From NCBI RefSeq assembly GCF_014302995.1, contig NZ_CP060295.1, positions 310,001 to 374,000 on the forward strand: 64,000 nt of DNA, in the 5' to 3' direction. The notes beneath the pieces were generated by a model that was not told the origin of the DNA, made no database searches, and was given only the letters and a program-made list of their open reading frames with translations. This DNA comes from Variovorax sp. PAMC26660. GTDB lineage: Bacteria > Pseudomonadota > Gammaproteobacteria > Burkholderiales > Burkholderiaceae_C. Made by a program: the position numbers and the translations under genes. Of this stretch, positions 1 to 9,652 are shown piece by piece; the first letter of the stretch is position 1; each line of letters starts with the position of its first letter.

Positions 1-705
1 CGGCATCGGGCTCTTGTGCAGGAACTGCGGCGGCGCCCCGAGGCGTGGCAGCAGCGGCACGGTCACGCTGGCCGTGCTGATCGGGTATTCCTCGCCTCGT
101 GCCAGCTCGCCACCATCCGGGTGCGTGAAGTACAGGCGCGCGTGCGTCACGCTCGCGTCCATGCAGAGCGGCAATGTGATTTCGAGACCGGCACCGACAG
201 GCACCGCCAGATGCGTGATGCCCGAGGGGGCCGACTCGGTGGCGCCGCGCAGCCATGCCACGGCCACGCCGTAGCTACCGGGTACGAGGGCACCATCAGT
301 GGCGGCCACCATCGGCGGCGGTGGCGTGTCGATAGTCAATCGCCGCGCCACCGCACCGTCGAAGACGTAGATGCCGGCAGGGCCAGCCGCGAGCACCTGG
401 TTGTTTAGAACCTCGAACGACAGATCGCCCTCGCCCACCGTCGCCAGCCCCTTGGTGTCCCAGGTCGTCGGGTCCACCCGCACCCATTGATCGCCCAGCG
501 CACCGAAGGTGTCGCCATGCAGCGGGCTCGCCCACAGGTGCGTGATGGGCTTGTCCGACACCTTGCGCACGGCGGGCCGAATCTCAGCCTTGCCGGCTGG
601 CGTCAGGTCTACGTTGACCGCATCGCGCACGAACAGGCGCGGTGCATCGCAGCGGTGGCGCTCTACGGCGAAGTCCTGCGCGATGGTTGAGGTTTTCAAA
701 GTCAT
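1..705 (-). CDS. Phage virion-associated protein, partial (C-terminus off the left edge)
   Basis: An open frame of 235 codons runs leftward from an ATG at 705 and is still open at position 1, so the C-terminus is missing. The start overlaps the stop of the DUF6475 gene in an ATGA arrangement, which implies translational coupling. The first half reads like phage structural proteins that open with a 'V-N-V-D-(L/I)...A-G-...-R-P' segment (here VNVDLTPAGKAEIRPA) followed by short beta-rich blades (THLWASPLHGDTFGALGDQW, GIYVFDGAVARRLTI). This resembles beta-propeller tail or DNA-stabilisation proteins. That reading is by eye only; no enzyme motif is visible. It may instead be an uncharacterised phage protein. 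Confidence 0.5.
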   Translation of the reverse strand, partial: MTLKTSTIAQDFAVERHRCDAPRLFVRDAVNVDLTPAGKAEIRPAVRKVSDKPITHLWASPLHGDTFGALGDQWVRVDPTTWDTKGLATVGEGDLSFEVLNNQVLAAGPAGIYVFDGAVARRLTIDTPPPPMVAATDGALVPGSYGVAVAWLRGATESAPSGITHLAVPVGAGLEITLPLCMDASVTHARLYFTHPDGGELARGEEYPISTASVTVPLLPRLGAPPQFLHKSPMP

Positions 706-1379
706 CCTTGACTGCCTTTGTTGTCGTTTTGATTGGTCAGACGCATCAACTTCGAGACCTCCAGCGCTTTGCGCACAGGGAAGGTGATAGCGGTCTTGCC
801 GGTGTTGCTACCGTTGAGGTAGACCTGTTGCGCCACGTCCGCATTGCCCACCAGCACGGGCCGCGGCGGCGTTAATCCGACGCGGAGGTATTCGCCGTCC
901 GTATCGGTCGATTCGCCCGACAGCCGGCGCGGATAGTCGAAGCCCGGCGCGCGCGTGTAGGCGCGGTGGCTCTCGCAGAACCGGTGTTGCAGATAGCCCA
1001 GGTCTTTGGTTTCGGTGCGGCACACCTTCGGCCAGCCGCCCAGGTCTTCCACCACGGCATGAATCGCTGGGTCATCGAACACCACGTCCTGATGCCCGCC
1101 CACGCTAGTCATGGCCGCGAGGGTCTTGCCCCACGCGATCACCGCGCGGTCAGTCGCGGTGCCCGCCAAGATGCGAACCATGTCCGCAACCTTGGGTGGA
1201 AACTGGCCGTGTTCCGCGTCCTTGATGTGCCGGTTCACGGCCGTCACGATCTGCTCGTAGTCGAACGACTGGCAGGCGTCCCACCACACATCCAGCAGGA
1301 ACTTGCTTGTGTCCTTGCCGTAGTACGCCATCACGTCTTTCACGAGCTGGCCGAAGTCCTTGCGTTCATGCGCCTGCAT
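702..1379 (-). CDS. DUF6475-like phage protein
   Basis: This 225-aa soluble protein begins MQAHERKDFGQLVKDVMAYYG. I chose this ATG over one eight codons upstream because a GGAAGGGG Shine-Dalgarno lies just before it. It overlaps the end of the DUF1376 gene and its own stop overlaps the next start, so it sits inside a coupled prophage operon. The N-terminal half (helical, with a W-W-D-A-C motif and PPKVADMVRIL) matches what I remember of the DUF6475 family, found beside replication-type genes in Burkholderiales prophages. The C-terminal part carries RAYTRAPGFDYPRRL. No catalytic motif is recognisable. A role in phage DNA replication is suggested only by the neighbouring DUF1376 gene. Confidence 0.6.
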   Translation of the reverse strand: MQAHERKDFGQLVKDVMAYYGKDTSKFLLDVWWDACQSFDYEQIVTAVNRHIKDAEHGQFPPKVADMVRILAGTATDRAVIAWGKTLAAMTSVGGHQDVVFDDPAIHAVVEDLGGWPKVCRTETKDLGYLQHRFCESHRAYTRAPGFDYPRRLSGESTDTDGEYLRVGLTPPRPVLVGNADVAQQVYLNGSNTGKTAITFPVRKALEVSKLMRLTNQNDNKGSQG

Positions 1380-2379
1380 TGCCCGCCCCTTCCGCCCAGT
1401 CATCCACGACCTGTTGGCCGCGTTGCTCCAGCGCTTCCTGGCGGTTGGCCGATGGCCGCTCGCCCTTCAGGCGCTGGCACGTCGCCTTGAGGTATTCGCG
1501 TGCATCAGCCGGCTGCGCGGTGACGGCGGCAGCGACCGCTTGCTGCACAACCGGGAACGTGTAGTCAACGACCAGCTTGCCCATGAACGTGCGGCACTGC
1601 GAAACAGGGCAACCGCCGTTCTCCAGCACCGACACCGCAGCGCGCCACAGTTCAGACTTCGCCATTTCTTCGGGGGTCTTGACCTTCGCAGGCAACGGCG
1701 GCGGTGCAAGCGGCTTTCCGCCCGTACCTTTAGGTACGGAATTAAGGTCTCCCTGTCCCTCTCCCTCTCCCTGTCCCTTGGAAGCTGTTTCGCCGGGGAC
1801 TCGCGGGGGGTGTCCTGATGCGCCAGCGGGCGTGTCCCCTGCCGGACGCGCGCCATGTCCCTCGGGACGCGGCGCAGGATCGTTGGGGACGTACAGGGGC
1901 TGTCCCACCGGGCGGCCCGACGCGATCCATTGCTCGAACGTCGGGCGCGGCACGTTCGCACCGGGATGTCGGTCGTTGTGCTTCTTGATGCGGCCGCACT
2001 CGGTGCGCCATCGCTGCGCCAACTTGGCCGCCCACGCATCCCGCGCCTTCTCGGCCACCACCGGGTGATACAGGCGCCCGTCGCTGCACAGCAGCCAGTG
2101 CCGCATGGCACCTTCACGCACGCCTGCCCAGTCTTCGGAAATCTTGCCTCGCTGTGCATAGCCGGCTTGCTTGGCAATCCAGTTGTCATTGCTCGGCATG
2201 GATGCGGCGGGCACTTGATGCCAAGAGGCCGCCCACAGCAGCACGGCCGCCCAGCATGCCTCGGGAGACTCATCCGACGCCAAGTCGCTATCACGCAGAC
2301 GTGCAACGTCGAGCGGCATAAACGGGAAGTCCTGCAAATCGCAGTCTTCCGGTGTCAGTGGCGCGGGTGCCTCGCTCAC
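1366..2379 (-). CDS. DUF1376 (YdaU-type) phage replication-associated protein
   Basis: The 337-aa product starts at a GTG overlapping the preceding stop (GTGA), so it is probably coupled to the 58-aa gene. Residues about 15 to 130 form a recognisable DUF1376 domain: FPFMPLDVARLRDSDLA, a tryptophan-rich helix (AAVLLWAASWHQ) and KISEDWAGVREGAMRHW, followed by DGRLYHPVV and a basic RTECGRIKKHNDRH segment. Such domains occur in prophage replication modules. The middle is low-complexity, Gly/Glu/Pro-rich (GEGEGQGD, encoded by a CCCTGTCCCTCTCCC tract near 1749 to 1778). The C-terminal 100 residues contain a compact domain with two cysteines (NGGCPVSQCRTFMGKLVVDY). The exact molecular role of the family is not established. 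Confidence 0.7.
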   Translation of the reverse strand: MSEAPAPLTPEDCDLQDFPFMPLDVARLRDSDLASDESPEACWAAVLLWAASWHQVPAASMPSNDNWIAKQAGYAQRGKISEDWAGVREGAMRHWLLCSDGRLYHPVVAEKARDAWAAKLAQRWRTECGRIKKHNDRHPGANVPRPTFEQWIASGRPVGQPLYVPNDPAPRPEGHGARPAGDTPAGASGHPPRVPGETASKGQGEGEGQGDLNSVPKGTGGKPLAPPPLPAKVKTPEEMAKSELWRAAVSVLENGGCPVSQCRTFMGKLVVDYTFPVVQQAVAAAVTAQPADAREYLKATCQRLKGERPSANRQEALEQRGQQVVDDWAEGAGNAGA

Positions 2380-2552
2380 GCGGCCTCCAGCTCCGTGGCC
2401 GTTGCTTCGACGTATGCGGCCTGGAAGGCGCGCCACAACGGCGAACCCTTTTCGTAGTGGCAGGCCTCCTCGAAGGGAACATGCTGGCGCGCAGCCTCTT
2501 GAGCGGAAGCGCGAAGAATCTCAGGGGTGAGGGCTTTGATAGTCGTTGCCAT
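2376..2552 (-). CDS. Small prophage protein, 58 aa, unknown function
   Basis: A short leftward gene beginning MATTIKALTPEILRAS. The frame continues upstream to 2621, but the ATG at 2552 fits the following conserved-looking sequence and lies just past the stop of the Cro-like gene at 2554. Its TGA overlaps the GTG start of the DUF1376 gene. The protein is acidic and helical (EACHYEKGSPLWRAFQAAYVEA) with no motif I can name. Its tight packing between the Cro-like regulator and the replication genes suggests an early-operon accessory product. Confidence 0.55.
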   Translation of the reverse strand: MATTIKALTPEILRASAQEAARQHVPFEEACHYEKGSPLWRAFQAAYVEATATELEAA

Positions 2553-2553
2553 A

Positions 2554-2844
2554 TCAAGCCCTCTCCGTACCTCGCAGATAACCCCAGTCGGACTTGGGGC
2601 ACATCTGCTCGCAGCGAACACGACCGCTGTTCATCCGCTCCAGTGCGGGCGCGTGCTCGGCGGGGAACTTGCGCTTGCCATCGCGCCAGAAGCACACGGC
2701 TTGCACGGAGACATCGACCTCCTGCGCTACCTTTGCTGGTCCTCCAGCACCTTGGATTGCCGCTCGGATGGCATCAAGGACCGGATCAGCCGCGAGCGGT
2801 GGATTACCGTCAACTTCGGGGTTGGCATCAAGTGTTGAATTCAT
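2554..2844 (-). CDS. Cro-like regulator, YdaS-type helix-turn-helix
   Basis: This 96-aa protein is read from the ATG at 2844, nine bases downstream of an operator-like palindrome. Residues 35 to 72 match the YdaS/Cro pattern: GGPAKVAQEVDVSVQAVCFWRDGKR (helix-turn-helix), then PAEHAPALER and a terminal DWGYLRG. It is transcribed divergently from the CI-like repressor gene, with 79 bp between the starts. It would be the first gene of the early lytic operon (Cro-like, 58-aa protein, DUF1376, DUF6475, structural-like) and the antagonist of the repressor. The first 20 residues are extra relative to the core domain, so a later start is possible. The lytic-switch role is inferred from position. Confidence 0.7.
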   Translation of the reverse strand: MNSTLDANPEVDGNPPLAADPVLDAIRAAIQGAGGPAKVAQEVDVSVQAVCFWRDGKRKFPAEHAPALERMNSGRVRCEQMCPKSDWGYLRGTERA

Positions 2845-2852
2845 GCCGAAGA

Positions 2853-2868
2853 TTCTACATGTGTAGAA
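2853..2868. promoter_or_regulatory. Operator palindrome TTCTACA-N2-TGTAGAA next to cro-like gene
   Basis: TTCTACATGTGTAGAA has two perfect 7-bp half sites separated by TG. It lies nine bases upstream of the Cro-like start codon, where repressor binding would block early transcription. Confidence 0.7.
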
Positions 2869-2900
2869 GTCTGGATTCAACAATTGTGTTTTCAATCAAC

Positions 2901-2914
2901 TCTACATATGTTTA
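2901..2914. promoter_or_regulatory. Degenerate operator half-site pair before the repressor gene
   Basis: TCTACATATGTTTA keeps the left half of the 2853 palindrome (TCTACA) with a weaker right half. It ends nine bases before the repressor start, consistent with autoregulation by CI or repression by the Cro-like protein. Confidence 0.5.
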
Positions 2915-2923
2915 ACTCGGGGC

Positions 2924-3601
2924 ATGTCACTCGGCGCACGCATCCGTCACTACCGCAGCAAAGCGGGACTCACGCTTGAAGATCTCTCGGACCTCTCAGG
3001 CGTCGAGGTCGGGACTATCAACGCGCTGGAAAACCGAGGTAGCTCCCGCTCAAAGTTCTCCACCAAGCTGGCTGCTGCGATGGGCATGACGCTGGAGATG
3101 CTTGAAGACGCCGAACATGACTACGACGTGCGCGCCCTCATGGCAGGAACTGCCGTGCCGAGCAACGTGACCCCCGTCCCTGCAGGCACACGGCGCATCC
3201 CTCTCGTTAGCTACATTCAAGCGGGCATGTGGGCCGAAATCATTGATCGCTTCCAGCCAGGGGACGCAGACGACTGGCTCACGACGGACCAGGATGTCTC
3301 CCCTCATACGTTCGCCCTGCAGATCAAGGGCGACTCCATGCTTCCCGAGTTCAAAGAGGGTGATCGGGTCATCATCGACCCGGACGTGGCCCCGCAGCCG
3401 GGCGACTTCGTTGCGGCGAAGAATGGAGAGGAAGAAGCAACGTTCAAGAAGTACCGCCCTCGCAGCATGGACGCGAATGGCGCGCTGATTTTTGAGCTGA
3501 TCCCGCTCAATGACGACTACCCCTCCATGCGCTCGGATGTCGTCCCGATCTACATCGTTGGCACGATGGTGGAGCACAGGAAGTACCGCAAACCGCGATA
3601 A
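2924..3601 (+). CDS. CI-like prophage repressor, HTH plus S24 LexA-type peptidase
   Basis: This 225-aa protein maintains lysogeny in well-studied homologues by binding operators and is inactivated by RecA-stimulated self-cleavage. Residues 4 to 62 are an HTH_3 domain (LGARIRHYRSKAGLTLEDLS). Residues about 95 to 218 are a peptidase S24 domain with the Ala100-Gly101 cleavage site (SYIQAGMW), nucleophile Ser138 in GDSMLPEF and general base Lys175 in ATFKKY. All catalytic parts are present, so the repressor looks inducible by DNA damage. The length is normal for the family. A strong terminator follows at 3649, so it is probably monocistronic. Operator-like palindromes flank the gene on both sides. 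Confidence 0.92.
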   Translation: MSLGARIRHYRSKAGLTLEDLSDLSGVEVGTINALENRGSSRSKFSTKLAAAMGMTLEMLEDAEHDYDVRALMAGTAVPSNVTPVPAGTRRIPLVSYIQAGMWAEIIDRFQPGDADDWLTTDQDVSPHTFALQIKGDSMLPEFKEGDRVIIDPDVAPQPGDFVAAKNGEEEATFKKYRPRSMDANGALIFELIPLNDDYPSMRSDVVPIYIVGTMVEHRKYRKPR

Positions 3602-3648
3602 GCGAAGTCGTTTCGCTGCGCCCTCCTCCAGCGCGCACCAGTTTCAAC

Positions 3649-3676
3649 AAAGCCACCTTCGGGTGGCTTTTTTTCG
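3649..3676 (+). terminator. Rho-independent terminator of the repressor gene
   Basis: The stem AAGCCACC / GGTGGCTT closes a TTCG tetraloop and is followed by a run of T residues, about 50 bp after the repressor stop codon. Confidence 0.9.
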
Positions 3677-3701
3677 TTTTGGCACTTTTTTGTTGAAATA
3701 A

Positions 3702-3717
3702 TTTCTACACATGTTGA
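3702..3717. promoter_or_regulatory. Operator-like site downstream of repressor, imperfect
   Basis: TTTCTACACATGTTGA repeats the TTCTACA-N2-TGT(T/A)GA pattern of the cro-cI operators, but lies beyond the terminator of the repressor gene. Confidence 0.5.
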
Positions 3718-3726
3718 CGGATGTAT

Positions 3727-3742
3727 TTCTACATTCGTAGAA
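3727..3742. promoter_or_regulatory. Operator-like site downstream of repressor, near-perfect
   Basis: TTCTACATTCGTAGAA differs from the 2853 palindrome only around the centre. With the 3702 site it forms a pair whose centres are 25 bp apart. It may control a promoter reading rightward toward the small gene at 4129. Confidence 0.6.
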
Positions 3743-4128
3743 TTCGCTCACGCCAACGACTGGCGTCAGGCGAATCGGATCGGCGACCACCTGTAGCCCT
3801 TTAAAAATTTGAGCGAGAGGCAGGCGGCGGCCAAACAGGCCGCCACACGCGTCTCTCGCATTGATGGATATCCCAGGCGCCCCAACGCGAGGCGCCCTGC
3901 ACCCCCGCCTGAGCAGAACGAGAAAGAGGCGAAGCCTGGCGCTCCCTTGCCGAGCGCGTCACCCAATCGCGGGTGCCGCGTGTTGACGCTACAGGGCCAG
4001 TCCGAAAGGCGCCTACCTGCTTTGGCGCGGTAACAGCAGGAGCGGCCTGCGCAAGCGGGCCACAACCTGAGCCATCTGCAATCAGTCGGCTCAGGTTTTC
4101 AGCAAGCACCCCCGTTTAGGAAAGATCG
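3743..4128. other. Prophage intergenic stretch without a confident gene
   Basis: A TTG-initiated rightward frame (3809 to 4033) and two leftward frames are open here. All give Arg/Pro/Ala-rich products with no recognisable domain and no convincing ribosome-binding site. I see no tRNA. The stretch may hold a leader or untranslated RNA between the operators at 3702 to 3742 and the small gene at 4129. Confidence 0.4.
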
Positions 4129-4266
4129 ATGTCCACCACGCAACATGCAACCTGCGACCAACTGTTCTTGGCATACGAACAGGCGAAGCTCGACCTTCTG
4201 ATCGCAGACGCCAAGGCGCCCGTCAAGTCGCGACGGCGCGTGCCTCCGGTGCTGCTTCCGACGTAG
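4129..4266 (+). CDS. Small prophage ORF, 45 aa
   Basis: An ATG at 4129 is preceded by AGGAAAG at a good ribosome-binding distance. It encodes a 45-aa peptide beginning MSTTQHATCDQLFLAY and ending in a basic RRRVPP stretch. The first 30 residues look like an amphipathic helix (LAYEQAKLDLLIADAKAPVK). The gene is too short for most ORF callers and runs convergently into the integrase gene, overlapping its last 44 bp. Function unknown. The ribosome-binding site and codon use make it plausible but not certain. Confidence 0.45.
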   Translation: MSTTQHATCDQLFLAYEQAKLDLLIADAKAPVKSRRRVPPVLLPT

Positions 4267-5437
4267 CCCACATGCGTTGCGCCAAGTCCGCCCCCCGGAA
4301 ACTCGCGTAGCGCTGGGCCATGGTCGAATTTGAAGACCACCCCATGATCCGGTTTACTTCCTCAAGCCTGAACATCCAATTCCCAGTAGCGTCACGCAGC
4401 TCAAGCCATCGGCACGTGGCCTCATGCCGCAAGTCGTGCTCATGCAGCCCCTCGCAACCCGCATAGGTGAACGCAATGAGGTATCTTGAGGAAAGGCGCG
4501 CCGTAACCGTCGTCAGAGTCAGCCCCTCGTCCTCATCCATGAATGGAAACAGATTCGCTGCAGGTAATAGCCGGCGCGTCGACAGATAGCTCTGCAATGC
4601 GCGGTGCACTTCTGGGCGCATGGGGACATCGCGAAAGACGACTTTTCCGCGCCACTGCTTGGAACTGCGAACGCGAATGACCTTTGCGTCAAAATCAATT
4701 TGCCCGCGCGTCAACGTGTACGCCTCGCGCAATCGCAGGCCAGAATAGACGATCAACAGGAACATCGTCAGTAGCGCGTTCCCGCCAAGTAGCATCAGGC
4801 CGCGCTCACGGTCTTCGCGCTGAAAGCCGGACAGCGCTGCCACGATCTTTTCCTGTTCACCAGGGAAGAGGCGGCGGTCACGAGACACATCCTCCTTAAC
4901 CTTCTTGCCCGCCGCCTCGGTCAGCTTCTGATCCAAGGCGCTGTAGGTGCTGTAGCCCTTCGGCAGCAGTCGAACAGGGTTCACAAACACAACCTCAGGG
5001 TTGTTTCTCAGGTGTTCATCAATTGAACGGCCCAGCGCCTGTATCCGATGGCGGATCGAGTTGGGTGCCAAGTTGTTCTTGACCTTGAGTCGCTGGACGT
5101 ACTGTGCTATCCAGGCATAAGTCACGTCTGCTAGCGGAACACTCCCAACCTCTGCAATCAGCGAGCCCAGCACCGAGTGCTGCGATGGCGCCGCCAAGCC
5201 ACTATTTGCCCACTGCCTCACGATGAAGCCCAGGTTCTTGCTGTTCGCCGGAGACGCTGGTTTCAGCAGTTCGTCGGGCGGCGCCACGCCCGCCAACTTC
5301 ATCAGCTTCCACTGCTCGCCGTAGCTGATAGCCTCAGCCTCTGTGTCGAAAGAGAAGTATTTACGCCCTCCTGGCAACGACGGGTGTCGAAGGCCAATTT
5401 CCCACTTTCCTGATTCTCTTTGTCGTGGTCTCGCCAT
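4223..5437 (-). CDS. int: Phage tyrosine integrase
   Basis: This 404-aa site-specific recombinase would integrate and excise the prophage. I start at the ATG at 5437 (MARPRQRESGKWEIGL), preceded by GAGGAAA, rather than 36 codons upstream. The N-terminal 60 residues form an arm-binding/AP2-like region (RHPSLPGGRKYFSFDTEAEA). A core-binding SAM-like domain covers about 70 to 170 and the catalytic domain about 190 to 390. Catalytic residues are visible: Arg235 (YSGLRLRE), Lys260 or Lys265, His334 and Arg337 (HDLR), Trp367 in place of the second His (IMGWSS), and Tyr377 (MAQRYASF). It is the gene nearest the host flank, as expected beside an attachment site. Confidence 0.93.
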   Translation of the reverse strand: MARPRQRESGKWEIGLRHPSLPGGRKYFSFDTEAEAISYGEQWKLMKLAGVAPPDELLKPASPANSKNLGFIVRQWANSGLAAPSQHSVLGSLIAEVGSVPLADVTYAWIAQYVQRLKVKNNLAPNSIRHRIQALGRSIDEHLRNNPEVVFVNPVRLLPKGYSTYSALDQKLTEAAGKKVKEDVSRDRRLFPGEQEKIVAALSGFQREDRERGLMLLGGNALLTMFLLIVYSGLRLREAYTLTRGQIDFDAKVIRVRSSKQWRGKVVFRDVPMRPEVHRALQSYLSTRRLLPAANLFPFMDEDEGLTLTTVTARLSSRYLIAFTYAGCEGLHEHDLRHEATCRWLELRDATGNWMFRLEEVNRIMGWSSNSTMAQRYASFRGADLAQRMWATSEAAPEARAVAT

Positions 5438-5587
5438 GTCATTTCCTCTGGTTGACCAGACGATTATCCTATCGGTCTGGTGGAGTTTCGGCCGCCATTT
5501 AGTGGCGTCTGGAGCTGACTTTAGCGGTATTTGAGCGGATATCAACAGCCGTTCACTCGCGTAAGTTATTGATTTAATTGGATTCTC

Positions 5588-5671
5588 ATGCAGAAAGAAA
5601 CCCAGTCAAACGGCTACAAGATAGAACTGATCCAGCGCGACGAAAGCGGCGCCGGCGGCGGCCTTCGCTGA
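5588..5671 (+). other. Short ORF at the prophage-host junction, possible host gene remnant
   Basis: The 27-codon frame MQKETQSNGYKIELIQRDES... ends in a Gly-rich tail at 5671, 22 bp before the DUF1697 gene. The frame has been open since 5573, where AT-rich DNA (TTATTGATTTAATTGG) marks a composition change. The sequence looks more like a genuine protein end than random DNA. It could be the 3' end of a host gene interrupted by integration, or a short peptide gene. No attachment-site repeat can be tested because the left prophage end is outside the window. Confidence 0.3.
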
Positions 5672-5693
5672 ACCACAGCCGGCAGTAGCGTCC

Positions 5694-6248
5694 ATGGCGA
5701 GCCCCAAAAAGCAGACGGCCACGCGCCATGTCGCGCTGCTGCGCGGCGTGAACGTCAACGGCATCACGATCAAGAGTGCCGATCTGAAGGCGCTCTTTGT
5801 CGAGCTCGGCTTCGGCGCGGTACGCACGGTGCTCGCCAGCGGCAACGTGCTGTTCGATACAGACGAAGGCGATGCCGCCGCGCTGCGCACGCGCATCGAG
5901 CAGGCGCTGCGCAAGCGCTTCGGCTACGACGCGTGGATCGTGCTGCTCACGCAAAAGACCGTGGCTGGCATGGCTGCGGCCTATCCCTTCGAGCGCATCG
6001 ACGAAGAACGGCATCCCTACCTCGTGTTCGGCTCCGACGCCGCGATGCTCGATGAAATCATCGAGAAGGCCGGCGCGGTCGACGCCAAGGTCGAGCGCCT
6101 GAAACACGGCAAGGGCGTTCTCTATTGGGAATGTCCGCGCGGTGAAAGCACCGACACACCGGTCGCCAAGCTGCTGGCGAAAGCCCGCTACAAATCAAGC
6201 ACGACCACGCGCAACCTGCGCACGGTCGAGAAGCTGCTCACGGACTGA
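5694..6248 (+). CDS. DUF1697 domain protein
   Basis: This 184-aa protein matches the DUF1697 family along its full length. It opens with the characteristic RHVALLRGVNVNG, followed by IKSADLKALFVELGF and VRTVLASGNVLFDT. The C-terminal KSSTTTRNLRTVEKLL is also diagnostic. The family is widespread, cytosolic and without an established biochemical function. It is the first clear host gene right of the prophage and is convergent with the dehalogenase gene, leaving only 3 bp between stop codons. Confidence 0.9.
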   Translation: MASPKKQTATRHVALLRGVNVNGITIKSADLKALFVELGFGAVRTVLASGNVLFDTDEGDAAALRTRIEQALRKRFGYDAWIVLLTQKTVAGMAAAYPFERIDEERHPYLVFGSDAAMLDEIIEKAGAVDAKVERLKHGKGVLYWECPRGESTDTPVAKLLAKARYKSSTTTRNLRTVEKLLTD

Positions 6249-6251
6249 GGA

Positions 6252-6989
6252 TCAGCAGCCGAGCAGATCGGCCAACTCGTTGATGTCGCGCGCGTGCAGG
6301 TTGTTGTCCGGCTGCGGCGACACGTCCTTCGGCTTGGCCCGCCCGAACTCATGGGGCCGCTCGATGTAGCCGGTCTTCAGGCCGCAGCCGCGTGCGGCGG
6401 CCAGGTCGTCGTGGTGCGCGGCGGCCAGCATCACCTGGCCGGGCGTGGCGTCGAACACGCCCGCCACGCCCAGGTAGGTGCGCGGATCGGGCTTGTAGGC
6501 CTTGAACACCTCGGCCGACAGCACGCAGTCCCAGGGCAGGCTGGCGCGCTTGGCCATTTCGGTGAGCAGGCCGATGTTGCCGTTGGAGAGCGTGCAGATC
6601 GTGAACTTCTTCTTGAGCCGCGTGAGCCCCGCGACCGAATCCGGCCATGCCGGCAGGCGATGCCAGGCGCGGCTCAGGTCGCGCCGGGCGGCGGTGTCGA
6701 GGCGATCGCTCAGGTCGAAATCGCGCAGCACCTGTTCGAGCATGCTCAGGTGCAGTTCGTCGAGCAGCGTGAAGCCGCCCTCGCCCGCTGCGATGCGTTC
6801 CATCACGGCCTTCATTGCGGGCTGGTAGCCCGCGCGCCAGGCCAGCGCGAAGGCGGCGCCATCGACACCCGGCAAGGCGATTTCGGCTTCGGCGGCAATG
6901 CCGCTGTGCCAGTCGACCACCGTGCCGAAGACGTCGAAGGCAATGACCTTCAGGTCGCTCGCGTCGAAGTCGGCGCGCATGGCGGTCAT
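6252..6989 (-). CDS. Haloacid dehalogenase, type II (HAD superfamily hydrolase)
   Basis: This 245-aa HAD-fold hydrolase would remove halide from 2-haloalkanoates, or act as a phosphatase. The nucleophile Asp is in motif [14 protein letters not shown]; type II dehalogenases usually have FDxYGTLxD. Motif II is CTLSNGN, motif III is [11 protein letters not shown], and motif IV is [12 protein letters not shown]. The start ATG at 6989 overlaps the eda stop (TGATG); an in-frame ATG three codons later is an alternative. It lies third in an edd-eda-HAD run read leftward, so it may be co-transcribed with sugar-acid catabolism genes, although the real substrate is unknown. Confidence 0.82.
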   Translation of the reverse strand: MTAMRADFDASDLKVIAFDVFGTVVDWHSGIAAEAEIALPGVDGAAFALAWRAGYQPAMKAVMERIAAGEGGFTLLDELHLSMLEQVLRDFDLSDRLDTAARRDLSRAWHRLPAWPDSVAGLTRLKKKFTICTLSNGNIGLLTEMAKRASLPWDCVLSAEVFKAYKPDPRTYLGVAGVFDATPGQVMLAAAHHDDLAAARGCGLKTGYIERPHEFGRAKPKDVSPQPDNNLHARDINELADLLGC

Positions 6990-7623
6990 CAGCGCGGCAG
7001 CTGGCTCGCGGCGCGCGCCAGTTGCTCGATCAGCGCCCAGTTGCCTTCGCGGATGGCATCGGCCGGCACGATCCACGAGCCACCCACGCAGGCTACGTTC
7101 GACAGCGCGAGGAACTCGGCCGCATTGCCCGCATGGATGCCGCCCGTGGGGCAGAAGGTGACGTCGCCAAACGGGCCCTGCCATGCCTTGAGCATCGGCA
7201 GGCCGCCGGCCTGCAGCGCGGGGAAGAACTTGAGCTGGGTGTAGCCGTCTTCCTGCGCCGTCATGATTTCGCTGCCGGTGGCCACGCCGGGCAACAGCGG
7301 CAGGCCGAGGTCGTGGCAGGCCTTGCCCACCGAGCGCGTGTAGCCCGGGCTCACGCCGAACTTGGCACCGGCCAGCGCCGAGGCCTGTGCATCGGCCGCG
7401 CTGCGGATGGTGCCGGCACCGGCCACGGCGTCGGGCACCTCCTTGGCGATGGCCTCGATGCATTGCAGCGCCTGCGGCGTGCGCAGCGTGACTTCAAGCA
7501 TGCGGATGCCGCCGGCCACCAGCGCGCGGGCCAGCGGAATGGCGTCTTTGACGTCGTTCAGCACGATGACCGGAATGACGGGGGCGTCGCGCATCACTTC
7601 GAGCGCGGTGAGTTTTTGGGGGT

Positions 7624-7633
<10 letters not shown>
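6989..7633 (-). CDS. eda: KDPG aldolase (2-dehydro-3-deoxyphosphogluconate aldolase)
   Basis: This 214-aa class I aldolase splits KDPG into pyruvate and glyceraldehyde-3-phosphate, the last step of the Entner-Doudoroff pathway. Family marks are VIPVIVLND near the N-terminus, the EVTLRT segment with the catalytic Glu, GAGTI, and the Schiff-base Lys in TQLKFFPA, followed by [11 protein letters not shown]. The ATG at 7633 has GGAG seven bases upstream and overlaps the end of edd by ten bases, so it is translated as part of an edd-eda unit. An ATG two codons further on overlaps the edd stop as ATGA and is an alternative start. Complete, normal length. Confidence 0.95.
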
Positions 7634-9459
<1,826 letters not shown>

Positions 9460-9604
9460 GGGGGTCTGTGGCTCTTGCTGCGTGTCGCCGGTGCGACTGT
9501 GGGCCTGGAGGCCCATCGTACCAAGTTGACGGCAAAGGGCTGATGAAATCCGGGCGCCGAACAATACGAATTTACTCAGGCATGGCCGGCGCGGCGGCGG
9601 GCAC

Positions 9605-9631
9605 AAAAAAGCCCGGCATCACCGGGCTTGT
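9605..9631 (-). terminator. Terminator after the 9653 OmpA-domain gene
   Basis: The inverted repeat AAGCCCGG-N5-CCGGGCTT is followed, when read leftward, by TTTTTTGTGC. It lies just after the stop codon of the OmpA-family gene and ahead of edd, isolating the two. Confidence 0.85.
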
Positions 9632-9652
9632 TCTGCGGGCAGGCCGTGGCGC

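Noticed and set aside
1749..1778. CCCTGTCCCTCTCCC-type short tandem tract
   Set aside because: It only encodes a Gly/Glu linker within the DUF1376 protein; too short and degenerate for a CRISPR or functional repeat.
3809..4033. TTG-initiated 74-codon frame in the prophage gap
   Set aside because: No ribosome-binding site, an Arg/Pro-rich translation and competing frames on the other strand make it doubtful.
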